A stretch of DNA of 64,000 nucleotides from Paenibacillus barcinonensis (lineage in GTDB: Bacteria > Bacillota > Bacilli > Paenibacillales > Paenibacillaceae), in the NCBI RefSeq assembly GCF_003217495.1, contig NZ_QJSW01000008.1, positions 1 through 64,000 of the forward strand, given 5' to 3'. A program made the position numbers and the translations under genes. The notes beneath the pieces are model-generated. The model had not been told where the DNA came from. It ran no database searches and saw only the letters and a program-made list of their open reading frames with translations. Shown one piece after another: positions 1 to 9,204 of the stretch (positions are counted from its first letter, which is position 1; each line of letters begins with the position of its first letter).

Positions 1-72
1 GGTACTTTTCCCCTGCTGGTGGAGGATTTCTAGCTTGCTGCGTTCGATTATGCTAAGATGTGTGTAGCTCAT
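1..72 (-). mobile_element. IS30-family transposase, N-terminal fragment (runs off the window)
   Basis: On the minus strand an ATG at 72 opens a frame that stays open to the window edge, giving 24 residues that begin MSYTHLSIIERSKLEIL. This is the typical amino terminus of IS30-family DDE transposases, just before their N-terminal helix-turn-helix. An AGGAG ribosome binding site lies a few bases upstream. Only the first 24 codons are visible, so intactness cannot be judged. The element's outer end must lie between about 73 and 190, next to a truncated restriction-enzyme-like gene. The sequence near 160-185 (starting GGTGTCGCACTTC) could be its terminal inverted repeat, but the other end is not in view. 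Confidence 0.8.
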
Positions 73-160
73 GGTGGATTCTCCTTGTGTGAATGTTTGT
101 TGTGGTGACTTCATTCTACACGAATCCGGCCATGGGCCATTTTTTATTTATTTCCAGTAG

Positions 161-691
161 GTGTCGCACTTCATATTACAATCCGTCATTTTAAAAACAG
201 TCAGTCCCACAAACTATCCAAATAGCAACTCATTGCTACCCATTGAAACCCTTTATAACAAATTAAAAAGTATAGTCGGTTCAAGTTTTACTGACGCTGG
301 TTCAGATCAAGAACGTAACAGAGGTGCAGCATTACATAAATTAGTTTGTAAAAAATTGGGTTATTCAACTTATAAAGATGACGGTAGATTTCCTGACGTA
401 AAACATCAATTGTTAGAAGTAAAGCTACAAACATCACCTACTATTGATCTTGGACTGTTTAGCCCTGATAGTACAAGCATTCTTGATATTCGACAAATTG
501 ATGGAAATCGTGTTAGATTGTGTGATGTAAGATATGCAGTATTCTATGGTGTCATTGAAGAAGGTCAAGTAAAAATTACAAACTTTTATCTTACTACTGG
601 TGAAGATTTTTTCAGTCGCTTTCCGCAATTTCAAGGTAAAGTTCTTAATTCAAAATTACAAATAAAATTAAAGAAAGACTTCTTTGAATGA
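161..691 (+). pseudogene. Restriction-endonuclease-like protein, probably truncated at its 5' end by the IS30 element
   Basis: The frame encodes up to 176 residues from a GTG with no convincing ribosome binding site; an in-frame stop lies directly upstream at 158-160. A PD-(D/E)xK-type nuclease signature is visible: RFPD near residue 78, then LLEVKLQ about ten residues on, preceded by a conserved-looking RNRGAALHKLVCKKLGY segment. This resembles the C-terminal catalytic half of a type II restriction enzyme. The first 10 or so codons may belong to the IS end rather than the enzyme. Base composition is clearly more AT-rich than the genes that follow, which suggests acquisition by transfer. No methyltransferase is present in the window; it could lie left of the element. 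The specificity and exact family are not recognised. Confidence 0.6.
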
Positions 692-699
692 GTTTGTTT

Positions 700-731
700 A
701 AGACTAGCGTTGTTTAACTAGTCTTTTTTTT
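700..731 (+). terminator. Rho-independent terminator after the endonuclease-like gene
   Basis: AAGACTAG (700-707) pairs perfectly with CTAGTCTT (718-725) around a 10-base loop and runs into a tract of T residues, nine bases after the stop codon. Confidence 0.85.
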
Positions 732-929
732 AGTGATATACTGAGGTTACCCGAAAAATATGCTACATTCGTATGACAGCTAAGAAAAGTAAAAAGGACG
801 AGATAAAACACGTATAGCCTATCAGACCACTTCATTAAATAGACAATATGAAATGGTCACTAAAGAAATGGTGCTGTCGGAGTAACAGACGAGGAAAAAG
901 AAAACAGCTATTTAAGGTTTTTTCGCAAA
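732..929. other. Gene-poor spacer between the transferred segment and groEL
   Basis: This AT-rich stretch has only very short frames without ribosome binding sites. I see no gene, RNA or repeat. It may be decayed accessory DNA belonging to the same insertion as the restriction-enzyme remnant. Confidence 0.4.
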
Positions 930-967
930 AAAAAGCAGGCCACCTTTTGGGATGACCTGCTTTTTTG
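930..967 (-). terminator. groESL operon terminator (bidirectional)
   Basis: A hairpin with arms AAGCAGG and CCTGCTT has an inner imperfect extension and lies about 55 bases beyond the groEL stop. T tracts flank it on both strands, so it can stop transcripts from either side. Confidence 0.85.
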
Positions 968-1019
968 TTCATTTTGGAGCTCGTACCTCTGTCGGCATAA
1001 CCGAGGTTTTACACCTCAA

Positions 1020-2651
<1,632 letters not shown>

Positions 2652-2725
2652 TTAAGAAAACCTCCCTGGTATATTGTGTAAAGTGGTACTGCTATATCGT
2701 TCGGTTAACCGAATAAAATTTGAAA

Positions 2726-3007
2726 TTAGTCGAGAATCGCGTGAATATCGCTCTCTTTCATAATCAAATATTCTTTACCTTCGTATTTGATTTCTGTACC
2801 GGCATATTTGGAGAAAATAACGCGGTCTCCTTCTTTCACTTCCAGAGCTACACGTACGCCGTCTTTCAATACACCCGCACCAACTGCAATGATTTTACCC
2901 TCTTGCGGTTTTTCTTTGGCGGAGTCCGGAAGTACGATCCCGAAAGAAGTCGTTTGCTCTTGCTCCAGTGGTTCTACCAATACGCGTTCACCTAAAGGTC
3001 TGATCAT
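2726..3007 (-). CDS. groES: Co-chaperonin GroES (Hsp10)
   Basis: A 93-residue heptameric lid for GroEL. The start MIRPLGERV is chosen because AAGGAGG lies about nine bases before its ATG, and because longer readings add a 13-residue non-conserved leader that overlaps the ribosome binding site. The mobile-loop region ([20 protein letters not shown]) and the C-terminal [13 protein letters not shown] block are as expected. It is the first gene of groESL, with a vegetative promoter and CIRCE upstream. Confidence 0.98.
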   Translation of the reverse strand: MIRPLGERVLVEPLEQEQTTSFGIVLPDSAKEKPQEGKIIAVGAGVLKDGVRVALEVKEGDRVIFSKYAGTEIKYEGKEYLIMKESDIHAILD

Positions 3008-3067
3008 GAAAAATAGCCTCCTTATTGAAATTATATAGCCTTGCATTGTAGGTTGCAGCCATATGTA

Positions 3068-3094
3068 TTAGCACTCGACAGTGTTCAGTGCTAA
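3068..3094 (-). promoter_or_regulatory. CIRCE operator (HrcA site) of groESL
   Basis: TTAGCACTC, nine bases, then CAGTGCTAA. This matches the CIRCE consensus (TTAGCACTC-N9-GAGTGCTAA) except for one base in the second arm. It sits between the promoter and the groES start, the usual place for repression by HrcA, the heat-shock repressor. hrcA itself is not in the window. Confidence 0.95.
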
Positions 3095-3105
3095 CAACCA
3101 ACTTT

Positions 3106-3134
3106 ATGATACTCAACTTGAAGCATGATTTCAA
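3106..3134 (-). promoter_or_regulatory. SigA-type promoter of groESL
   Basis: On the minus strand TTGAAA and TATCAT are separated by 17 bases, directly upstream of the CIRCE dyad. Confidence 0.75.
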
Positions 3135-3492
3135 GTCTTTTTGATGAATTGTTGCGAGATTTTACGCCTGCTTAACATCCATTAAGCCAAATCTCACACT
3201 CTTAGCAGGACAATCACAGCTGGAACAGCTGGAGAAATGTTACATTGTTACGCTTTCTATTTTACGAGATTTACGAGTCCACATGCAAACCTGTCCCCTA
3301 ACCCCCTTTTCCATTGTATCCACTCCCCGCCATAATATGCCTGCATGTCCAGGTTCTACTCTCGCTTTGCAAAGGATAGTAAACGACCCCGGGCAGAACA
3401 TAATGTCTTCCCAGGGTCTCTTAACGAATGAACGACCTCTCCACTCGCGCTTCTATATTTTTATCAGGCTGCAAACCGTTTGTCTTCTCACC
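3135..3492. other. Intergenic region between groESL and tatC
   Basis: No credible gene is seen. The only structure noted is a weak inverted repeat at about 3387-3422 (GACCC..GGGTC arms with G-T pairs) that could end the tat transcript on the minus strand, though its T tract is poor. Confidence 0.45.
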
Positions 3493-4275
3493 CTAACCCG
3501 CATGCTGCTTATCCTCTTCACGCACGTACCTTGATTCAATCTCCTGATCAGCCGCGAGTTGCTTGCGATACACAATCGCTGACAGAAACACACTGATCTC
3601 ATACAGCAGCAGCAGCGGAATCATCACCAGCAGATCGGATATGAAATCCGGCGGTGTAACAACCACCGCGATAAAGATCAGTACGAAATAGGCCACTCTG
3701 CGCATTTTACGAAGACGTATCGGATTCAGAATCCGCAGCCCTGTCAGGAACATGATGAGTAGGGGCAGCTCAAACAGCAAAGACACCGGCAGCACAATAC
3801 CGAACATGAAGCTGAAATACTGTTTCATACCATAGGTTTCGACCAGCCCCATTTTCTCCGTGATGGTGGAGGTGAACGCCAGTGCCATCGGAAAGACAAC
3901 ATAATACGAGAAGGCCACACCGACCAGAAACAATAAAAACACATAGGGCACATACTTCAGAGACGCCTTGCGCTCCTGCGGCCGAAGACCAGGGCTAACA
4001 AACTTCCAAATCTGATATACCGTAAACGGCAGCGTGATTACGATGGAAAAAAGTCCGGCAATCTTCATGTAGATGCCAATCCCGTCCCAGAAGGAAAAGG
4101 CATGTAATACAAAGCCCCGAGCCGTCTCCGCCTGGGTCAGATAACGGTAAACCGGGTCTGCCACGAAAAACCCTGCGATCAGCCCGAGAATAAAAATACA
4201 TAATACGTAGATCAGCCGCTTACGCAGCTCACTCAGATGGTCCGAAAGCGTCATTTCTTCATTTTGCTGCGTCAT
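3493..4275 (-). CDS. tatC: Sec-independent protein translocase TatC
   Basis: A 260-residue, six-helix membrane protein that recognises twin-arginine signal peptides and recruits TatA. The cytoplasmic N terminus MTLSDHLSELRKRL is the conserved TatC entry motif, and the periplasmic-loop/TM2 segment FxxPGLRPQERK is present near residue 92. Hydrophobic segments lie at about 22-40, 75-90, 110-130, 155-180, 193-208 and 213-230. The ATG follows a GGGGAGG-like site. It lies 79 bases downstream of tatA; a hairpin in that gap may reduce its expression relative to tatA. Confidence 0.97.
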   Translation of the reverse strand: MTQQNEEMTLSDHLSELRKRLIYVLCIFILGLIAGFFVADPVYRYLTQAETARGFVLHAFSFWDGIGIYMKIAGLFSIVITLPFTVYQIWKFVSPGLRPQERKASLKYVPYVFLLFLVGVAFSYYVVFPMALAFTSTITEKMGLVETYGMKQYFSFMFGIVLPVSLLFELPLLIMFLTGLRILNPIRLRKMRRVAYFVLIFIAVVVTPPDFISDLLVMIPLLLLYEISVFLSAIVYRKQLAADQEIESRYVREEDKQHAG

Positions 4276-4310
4276 GCCTGCCTCCCCTGGAATTCAGCTT
4301 TAAAATACAA

Positions 4311-4331
4311 AACCCTTCCGGCAGGAAGGGA
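4311..4331 (-). terminator. Hairpin between tatA and tatC
   Basis: CCCTTCC-GGCA-GGAAGGG is a perfect seven-base stem. On the minus strand it is followed by a T-rich stretch (TTTTGTATTTT). It probably acts as a partial terminator or processing site giving more TatA than TatC, the expected stoichiometry. Confidence 0.6.
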
Positions 4332-4354
4332 TCTCTCTTTCATTGCCTAAGACA

Positions 4355-4603
4355 TTATTCCGGCAGACGTTTATCCGCAGGTTTCTCAGGAGTTGCTGTT
4401 TCCACTGCCACCGGTGTCGCTTTTTCCTGCTCTTTGCGGCTGGAAGCATCATCATCCGATATAATATCGCGCGCGCCTTCCTTGAACTCGCGGAACGTAC
4501 GTCCAACAGCCCGTCCTAATTCCGGCAGCTTGTTCGGCCCAAACAACAGCAGTGCAATCACGGCCAGCAAAATAAAACCTGTTGGTCCAATTGAACTTAA
4601 CAT
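4355..4603 (-). CDS. tatA: Twin-arginine translocase pore subunit TatA
   Basis: An 82-residue protein: one N-terminal membrane helix (residues 4-20), the hinge FGPNKLPELGRAVGR, then an amphipathic helix and a charged, disordered tail. This is the TatA/E family pattern. TatA oligomers form the variable pore used by the TatC receptor to export folded proteins. The ATG is preceded by GAGGAGG. No TatB is present, as in most Firmicutes with a minimal TatAC system. Confidence 0.95.
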   Translation of the reverse strand: MLSSIGPTGFILLAVIALLLFGPNKLPELGRAVGRTFREFKEGARDIISDDDASSRKEQEKATPVAVETATPEKPADKRLPE

Positions 4604-4781
4604 TGATCTTCCTCCTCGTTACAAGCTTATAAAATGTTCATACTTCGAAGTCACGTCCATCAGATATCTGAGCTGCATTTGAATTTATGCCCATCATACC
4701 ACAGATGTAACCACTTACATAACCCGTAAAATGCTCAACTGTCACAACTTTCTTCAGATAGAGACATCCAGCGGGCAGAGC

Positions 4782-5267
4782 TCATTGTTTAAATTGGCCC
4801 GTCACCATCAGAAGCGCTTCAGGAAGCTGATCCATAATGGCAGCAAGATGCTCATGTACACCCTTTGGTGTTCCCGGCAGATTCACAATCAACGTGCGCC
4901 CCCGAATACCGCATACACCGCGGAACAGCATGGCCGAGCGATTTTTGCTCATCACACTGTATCTCATCGCTTCAGCCATTCCAGGCACCTCGCGCTCAAT
5001 GACACGTCTGGTCGCTTCCGGTGTAATATCCCGAATGGCCAGCTCAGTGCCCCCCGTTGTCAGTACGAGATCGGCGTGAAAATAATCCGTCATCTCAATC
5101 AAAGCCGCAATAATCTCGTCCGGCTCGTCAGGAACAATCCGATATTCCACGATCTGACCGCCCAGCTCCTCCTCCACAAGCTCCCGAATGACTTGTGCAC
5201 TCGTATCCTCACGTTCTCCGCGGGCCCCTTTGTCACTGGCAGTCAGGATTGCTGTTCTCCACACCAT
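4782..5267 (-). CDS. moaB: Molybdenum cofactor biosynthesis protein, MoaB/MogA family
   Basis: A 161-residue MoCF-domain protein that adenylylates molybdopterin before metal insertion. Motifs include the N-terminal ILTASDKGARGERED, the central TTGGTELAIRDITPEAT and NLPGTPKG, which line the molybdopterin site. The ATG at 5267 is preferred over a GTG at 5276 because the AGGAGAAGG site would sit too close to the GTG. The next gene upstream is moaC (37 bases away), so the pair is a small Moco operon. In B. subtilis the redox repressor rex occupies roughly this slot; it is absent here. Confidence 0.9.
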   Translation of the reverse strand: MVWRTAILTASDKGARGEREDTSAQVIRELVEEELGGQIVEYRIVPDEPDEIIAALIEMTDYFHADLVLTTGGTELAIRDITPEATRRVIEREVPGMAEAMRYSVMSKNRSAMLFRGVCGIRGRTLIVNLPGTPKGVHEHLAAIMDQLPEALLMVTGQFKQ

Positions 5268-5304
5268 AAAGATCACCCTTCTCCTCTATGAAAATAAATA
5301 CTCT

Positions 5305-5808
5305 TTATCGGTTGTAATCACCGTTTTTACCGCCGCTTTTGGTCATCAGCAGCGTTGGACCGATGATCATATCCTTTTGCATCGCCTTACACATATCATA
5401 AACCGTAAGTGCTGCGGCCGACGCTGCCGTGAGTGCCTCCATCTCTACACCTGTCTTGCCTTCGGTTTTGACCGTCGCTTCAATATGAAGCTCGTCTTCT
5501 CCGTTATCATGGAAGCGAATATCCACACCATTCAGCGCAAGCGGATGACACATCGGAATCCAGTCAGACGTTTTCTTCGCCCCCTGAATGCCGGCAATCT
5601 GAGCAACCGCCAGCACATCCCCTTTGCCGATTCGCCCTTGACGAATAGCTTCGAGTGTCTTCGGGCTCATTGTAACTTTGGTAACCGCAACAGCGGTACG
5701 CACCGTCACATCCTTGCCTGAAATATCTACCATCCTGGCCCGTCCCTGCTCGTTAAAATGAGTCAGCTTTCCGCTGGAGGACTGACCTTTATTTATTTCT
5801 GAGTTCAA
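5305..5808 (-). CDS. moaC: Cyclic pyranopterin monophosphate synthase MoaC
   Basis: A 167-residue protein of normal family length that converts 3',8-cyclo-7,8-dihydro-GTP to cPMP, the first stable Moco intermediate. It has the conserved [26 protein letters not shown] and [10 protein letters not shown] active-site segments. Its start is 15 bases after the 5-formyl-THF cyclo-ligase stop, indicating co-transcription. MoaA and MoaE are not in the window. Confidence 0.96.
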   Translation of the reverse strand: MNSEINKGQSSSGKLTHFNEQGRARMVDISGKDVTVRTAVAVTKVTMSPKTLEAIRQGRIGKGDVLAVAQIAGIQGAKKTSDWIPMCHPLALNGVDIRFHDNGEDELHIEATVKTEGKTGVEMEALTAASAAALTVYDMCKAMQKDMIIGPTLLMTKSGGKNGDYNR

Positions 5809-5823
5809 TCACATCACAACCCT

Positions 5824-6462
5824 TTATTCGATATGTACTATACCTTCGGGTGTTATCAACAGATCCAGCCGCAGATCAAGCGGCTCCATCGGAATGTCCG
5901 TCTCCAGTTGGCCTGGCAAGACCAGTGCAGCCATAAGCGGCCTTCTCCCCTGCTTAGCACAGTGCAGATCTAGACGCGCTGCAAAGCGGTCATAATAACC
6001 GCCCCCATATCCGATGCGGCCACCGGCAAGATCGTAGCCCAGCCCGGGTACCAGCACCAGATCAATATCCGGCCAATGTTCAGGAGGCAGCACCTCGCAA
6101 GATGCTCTAGGTTCAGGTATGCCCCAAATGCCTGGTTCAATATCCTGAGGTCCCTTCACTCGCCGCAGCTCCATGCGTGGCGGATCAGCAAGCACCTTGG
6201 GTGCAAGCATGACATCTCCCTTTTTCCATCCCTCTTCAAAAAGAAAAGTGGTAGAGGCCTCACTTCCATACGAAAGATAACTGAAAATCACCAGAGCCCC
6301 GGACACCTGTCTGTCCGGATTCAGCCGCAGACGTTCCAGCTCTCGCTTCAACCCTTCATTCATCCGGTTGACCGCTTGCTGACGCATCTGCTCGTCCATT
6401 CGTTCACGCAGCTGTCTGAGCCGTGCCCTGAGCTGCTGCTTCTGTTCCGCATGATCCTGCAT
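5824..6462 (-). CDS. 5-formyltetrahydrofolate cyclo-ligase
   Basis: A 212-residue protein that converts 5-formyl-THF to 5,10-methenyl-THF using ATP. The family signature GRIGYGGGYYDRF lies near residue 160, preceded by DLVLVPGLGYD. The ATG at 6462 is preferred to an upstream ATG because AGGAGG precedes it by 12 bases and homologues begin with such a basic Q/R/E-rich helix. It is the first gene of a probable folate/Moco transcription unit with moaC and moaB. Confidence 0.93.
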   Translation of the reverse strand: MQDHAEQKQQLRARLRQLRERMDEQMRQQAVNRMNEGLKRELERLRLNPDRQVSGALVIFSYLSYGSEASTTFLFEEGWKKGDVMLAPKVLADPPRMELRRVKGPQDIEPGIWGIPEPRASCEVLPPEHWPDIDLVLVPGLGYDLAGGRIGYGGGYYDRFAARLDLHCAKQGRRPLMAALVLPGQLETDIPMEPLDLRLDLLITPEGIVHIE

Positions 6463-6507
6463 AATGCTGACAAACCTCCTGTTGATCTGGAAGGTAAATA
6501 AAATCAT

Positions 6508-6764
6508 TCAGTTCATTGCGCTTATATGTTATGACAAGATGTCATCTGGATGACCAGCTTGAAATGTTTCATTTTCTGCAAAATGCTCATGTAATAACAT
6601 GTCTTCTTTCAGTTTATCATTGATTGACCAAAAAGACTACAAGCCTCCCCCCTTCCCAATCGGTGCATTTGCTCCATATTTCATGTAAACTGGAGGTAAG
6701 TGTCTAGGGCCTATCTTGAAACTCGCCCTAATCAAGAACTCGACCTATGGAGGAACTTAATTCT
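6508..6764. other. Divergent promoter region between the cyclo-ligase and ydiF
   Basis: This gap drives transcription both ways. I see a TGTCATCTGGATGACCA-type imperfect dyad near 6540 but no strong consensus promoter and no recognised RNA element. Confidence 0.35.
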
Positions 6765-8720
6765 ATGTTGCTGCAAGTATCCGGAATTATTAAACGTTTT
6801 GGTGTCGATCCGATTCTGGACGGCGTTAACTTACAAATATTAGAACGCGAGCGTATTGGTCTCGTTGGTGTGAATGGCGCAGGTAAATCGACTTTACTCA
6901 AAATTATAGCTGGCGAGATGTCCTATGATGGAGGACAGATTTTCAAATCCAAAGAAACCACGCTTGGTTACCTTGCGCAAAATAGTGGACTGCAGTCCGA
7001 GCGCAGCATCTGGGATGAAATGCTGCATGTCTTTGCACATCTGACCCAGACCGAGGCAGAGCTCAGACAGATGGAGCATGATATTGCCGATCCTGCCTTG
7101 ATGCAGGATGAAAAGCAATATGCCGACCTGCTGGAGCGCTACGCAAGACGCTCGGACTGGTTCAAGGATCACGGCGGCTACGAGATGGAAACGCGTATTC
7201 GAAGCGTGCTGCACGGTATGGGCTTTGGTGACTTTTCACCCGACACACCTATCGGCACCCTCAGCGGCGGTCAGAAGACGAGGCTCGCTTTAGCTCGCAT
7301 TCTGCTGCAAGCTCCCGATCTGCTCATGCTGGACGAGCCTACAAACTATCTGGACATCGCTACATTGACATGGCTGGAGGACTATCTCAGAGGATATTCC
7401 GGCTCGCTGTTAGTTGTATCGCATGACCGGTACTTTCTGGACAGACTCGTCACTACTATTGTCGAAATCGAACGTCATCGCTCCAAGCGATACACGGGCA
7501 ATTACAGCCGTTACATGGAACTGAAGGCTGCCGAATACGAAATTCAGATGAAGCAGTATGAGAAGCAGCAGGATGAAATCGCAAAGATGGAAGATTTTGT
7601 GCAAAAAAACATCGTGCGCGCTTCAACTACAAAACGTGCCCAGAGCCGCCGCAAGGCGCTAGAGAAAATGGATCGACTCGACAAACCTCTCGGCGATCTC
7701 AAGAAAGCGCACTTCTCATTCGAAACTGCCGTTATGTCCGGCAAGGAAGTGCTGCGTGTGGACCAGCTGTCTGTTGCATATGACGAGGGCTCGCCACTGT
7801 TCCGCAACGTGTCCTTTGATCTGCGCCGGGGAGAAACGGTTGCGCTCATTGGACCAAACGGAATCGGAAAATCCACGATGCTGAAATGCCTTACAGGCAG
7901 TCTTCGTCCTGCAAAAGGTGACATTCAGTGGGGCACCAAGGTTCAGATTGGTTATTACGATCAGGAGCAGACGGGACTTAACCCTTCCAACACCGTTTTG
8001 GAGGAACTGTGGAGTGCTTACCCAGGGATGGAGGAAGCACGGATTCGGACTGTTCTCGGCAACTTTTTGTTCAGCGGTGATGATGTGCTCAAAAAAATAT
8101 CCTCGCTCAGCGGCGGGGAGAAAGCACGTGTCTCTCTCTCCAAGCTCATGCTGAAGGAAGCCAATGTGCTTATTCTCGATGAGCCAACGAACCATCTTGA
8201 CCTCTTTGCCAAGGAAGTGCTTGAGGCCGCATTGATGGATTACGAGGGTACACTGCTGTTTATCTCCCATGACCGTTACTTCCTGAACAAAATGGCAGAA
8301 CGAATCGTTGAACTTCATCCAGGCGGAACAGAGCAATATCTCGGTAACTATGATGATTATGTAGAGAAAAAGCTGGAGCTGGAGGAGATTGCACGCGAAG
8401 CAGCGGAAGCTCGTCAGGCATCTTCCAAGTCAGCTTCTGCAGCAGCTCCCCCTTCAGCCTCCGAGAAATCGGGTGCAGCCTCCTTCGAAGCGGACAAACA
8501 GGCGAAACGCGAGGAGCGGAACAGACAGCGCAGACAGGAAGCACTGGAGAAGCAGATTGCAGAGCTGGAATCGGAAATTATGGGCTTGGAAGAACAGATG
8601 GCCCTGCCGGAAGTTTATCAGGACTATATGAAGCTACAAGAGTTGCAGCAATCCACGGAGGAGCACAAAACCCAGCTTGCACAGGCATATGAAGAATGGG
8701 AAATGCTCGCTATGGATTAA
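6765..8720 (+). CDS. ydiF: ABC-F family ATP-binding protein (YdiF-like)
   Basis: A 651-residue soluble protein with two ABC domains, of the ribosome-associated ABC-F class (EttA/Uup relatives) rather than a transporter. Domain 1 has Walker A GVNGAGKST, signature LSGGQKTRLALAR and Walker B LLMLDEPTNYLD. Domain 2 has GPNGIGKST, LSGGEKARVSLSK and VLILDEPTNHLD. A basic linker (residues about 255-310) separates them and a C-terminal coiled-coil arm (about 555-650) is rich in Glu/Gln/Arg. The ATG at 6765 is used because GGAGGA lies 10 bases before it; an ATG 18 bases upstream overlaps that site. It keeps its position in the ydi-like gene order. Confidence 0.96.
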   Translation: MLLQVSGIIKRFGVDPILDGVNLQILERERIGLVGVNGAGKSTLLKIIAGEMSYDGGQIFKSKETTLGYLAQNSGLQSERSIWDEMLHVFAHLTQTEAELRQMEHDIADPALMQDEKQYADLLERYARRSDWFKDHGGYEMETRIRSVLHGMGFGDFSPDTPIGTLSGGQKTRLALARILLQAPDLLMLDEPTNYLDIATLTWLEDYLRGYSGSLLVVSHDRYFLDRLVTTIVEIERHRSKRYTGNYSRYMELKAAEYEIQMKQYEKQQDEIAKMEDFVQKNIVRASTTKRAQSRRKALEKMDRLDKPLGDLKKAHFSFETAVMSGKEVLRVDQLSVAYDEGSPLFRNVSFDLRRGETVALIGPNGIGKSTMLKCLTGSLRPAKGDIQWGTKVQIGYYDQEQTGLNPSNTVLEELWSAYPGMEEARIRTVLGNFLFSGDDVLKKISSLSGGEKARVSLSKLMLKEANVLILDEPTNHLDLFAKEVLEAALMDYEGTLLFISHDRYFLNKMAERIVELHPGGTEQYLGNYDDYVEKKLELEEIAREAAEARQASSKSASAAAPPSASEKSGAASFEADKQAKREERNRQRRQEALEKQIAELESEIMGLEEQMALPEVYQDYMKLQELQQSTEEHKTQLAQAYEEWEMLAMD

Positions 8721-8782
8721 GAGCTCAGGCGTAATCAACACCATGACTGCGGTTAACGTAAATTCAAAGAAGACAAACAATT

Positions 8783-8819
8783 GGGGCTTAGCGTTACATT
8801 CGTAACGTGGGCCCTTTTT
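8783..8819 (+). terminator. Terminator after ydiF
   Basis: GGGC..AGCGTTAC and GTAACGT..GCCC form a long stem around ATTC, followed by TTTTT. It stands 60 bases after the ydiF stop. Confidence 0.85.
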
Positions 8820-8904
8820 GAATAAGCAGCTCATCCTCATGTTTTCACATTTGTCAAATCCTCTCGATTCTCGTAAAATAAATTTCCAGAGTCTCACTTC
8901 ACCT

Positions 8905-9131
8905 TTATCCACAAGTCTGAAAGAAACTCAAGCCTTGTTTTCATGTAATTAAACATTGGTAGAATAAGTTTTTCATGAAAAAACCATATTTATCCACCAT
9001 GTTATCCACATTATCCACAATACTGTGAGTAAAACCACCGTTATCTATCCCCTGCATGAAGCATGTTTCGAAAACTTTAATTGCAGGCTTTCGCCTTGGT
9101 TATCAACAAATTATACTGGATATGTGGATAA
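8905..9131. promoter_or_regulatory. Cluster of DnaA boxes
   Basis: Four perfect copies of the DnaA box TTATCCACA occur at 8905-8913, 9002-9010, 9011-9019 and, inverted, 9123-9131. Two one-mismatch copies lie at 8990-8998 (TTATCCACC) and 9100-9108 (TTATCAACA). All are within 227 bases of AT-rich, non-coding DNA. A perfect nine-base word is expected by chance about once per 130 kb on both strands, so this is not random. It lies in the ydiF-tsaD interval; I recall a DnaA-box cluster near gcp (tsaD) in B. subtilis. A role in DnaA titration or DnaA-responsive transcription is inferred. Confidence 0.85.
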
Positions 9132-9204
9132 CTATACTCACACCTTGACAAATTCAATTATCACAATGGGAACCTGTTCATGTGCAGCCCAGGAAAGGAA
9201 TCGT

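Noticed and set aside
3283-3534. 83-codon plus-strand frame in the groES-tatC spacer
   Set aside because: No ribosome binding site, no recognisable motif, and it runs into the end of tatC in antisense.
9025-9204. N-terminal extension of the DUF1963 gene from a GTG at 9025
   Set aside because: The segment overlaps the DnaA-box cluster, lacks a ribosome binding site at the GTG, and an ATG with AAAGGA lies at 9205.
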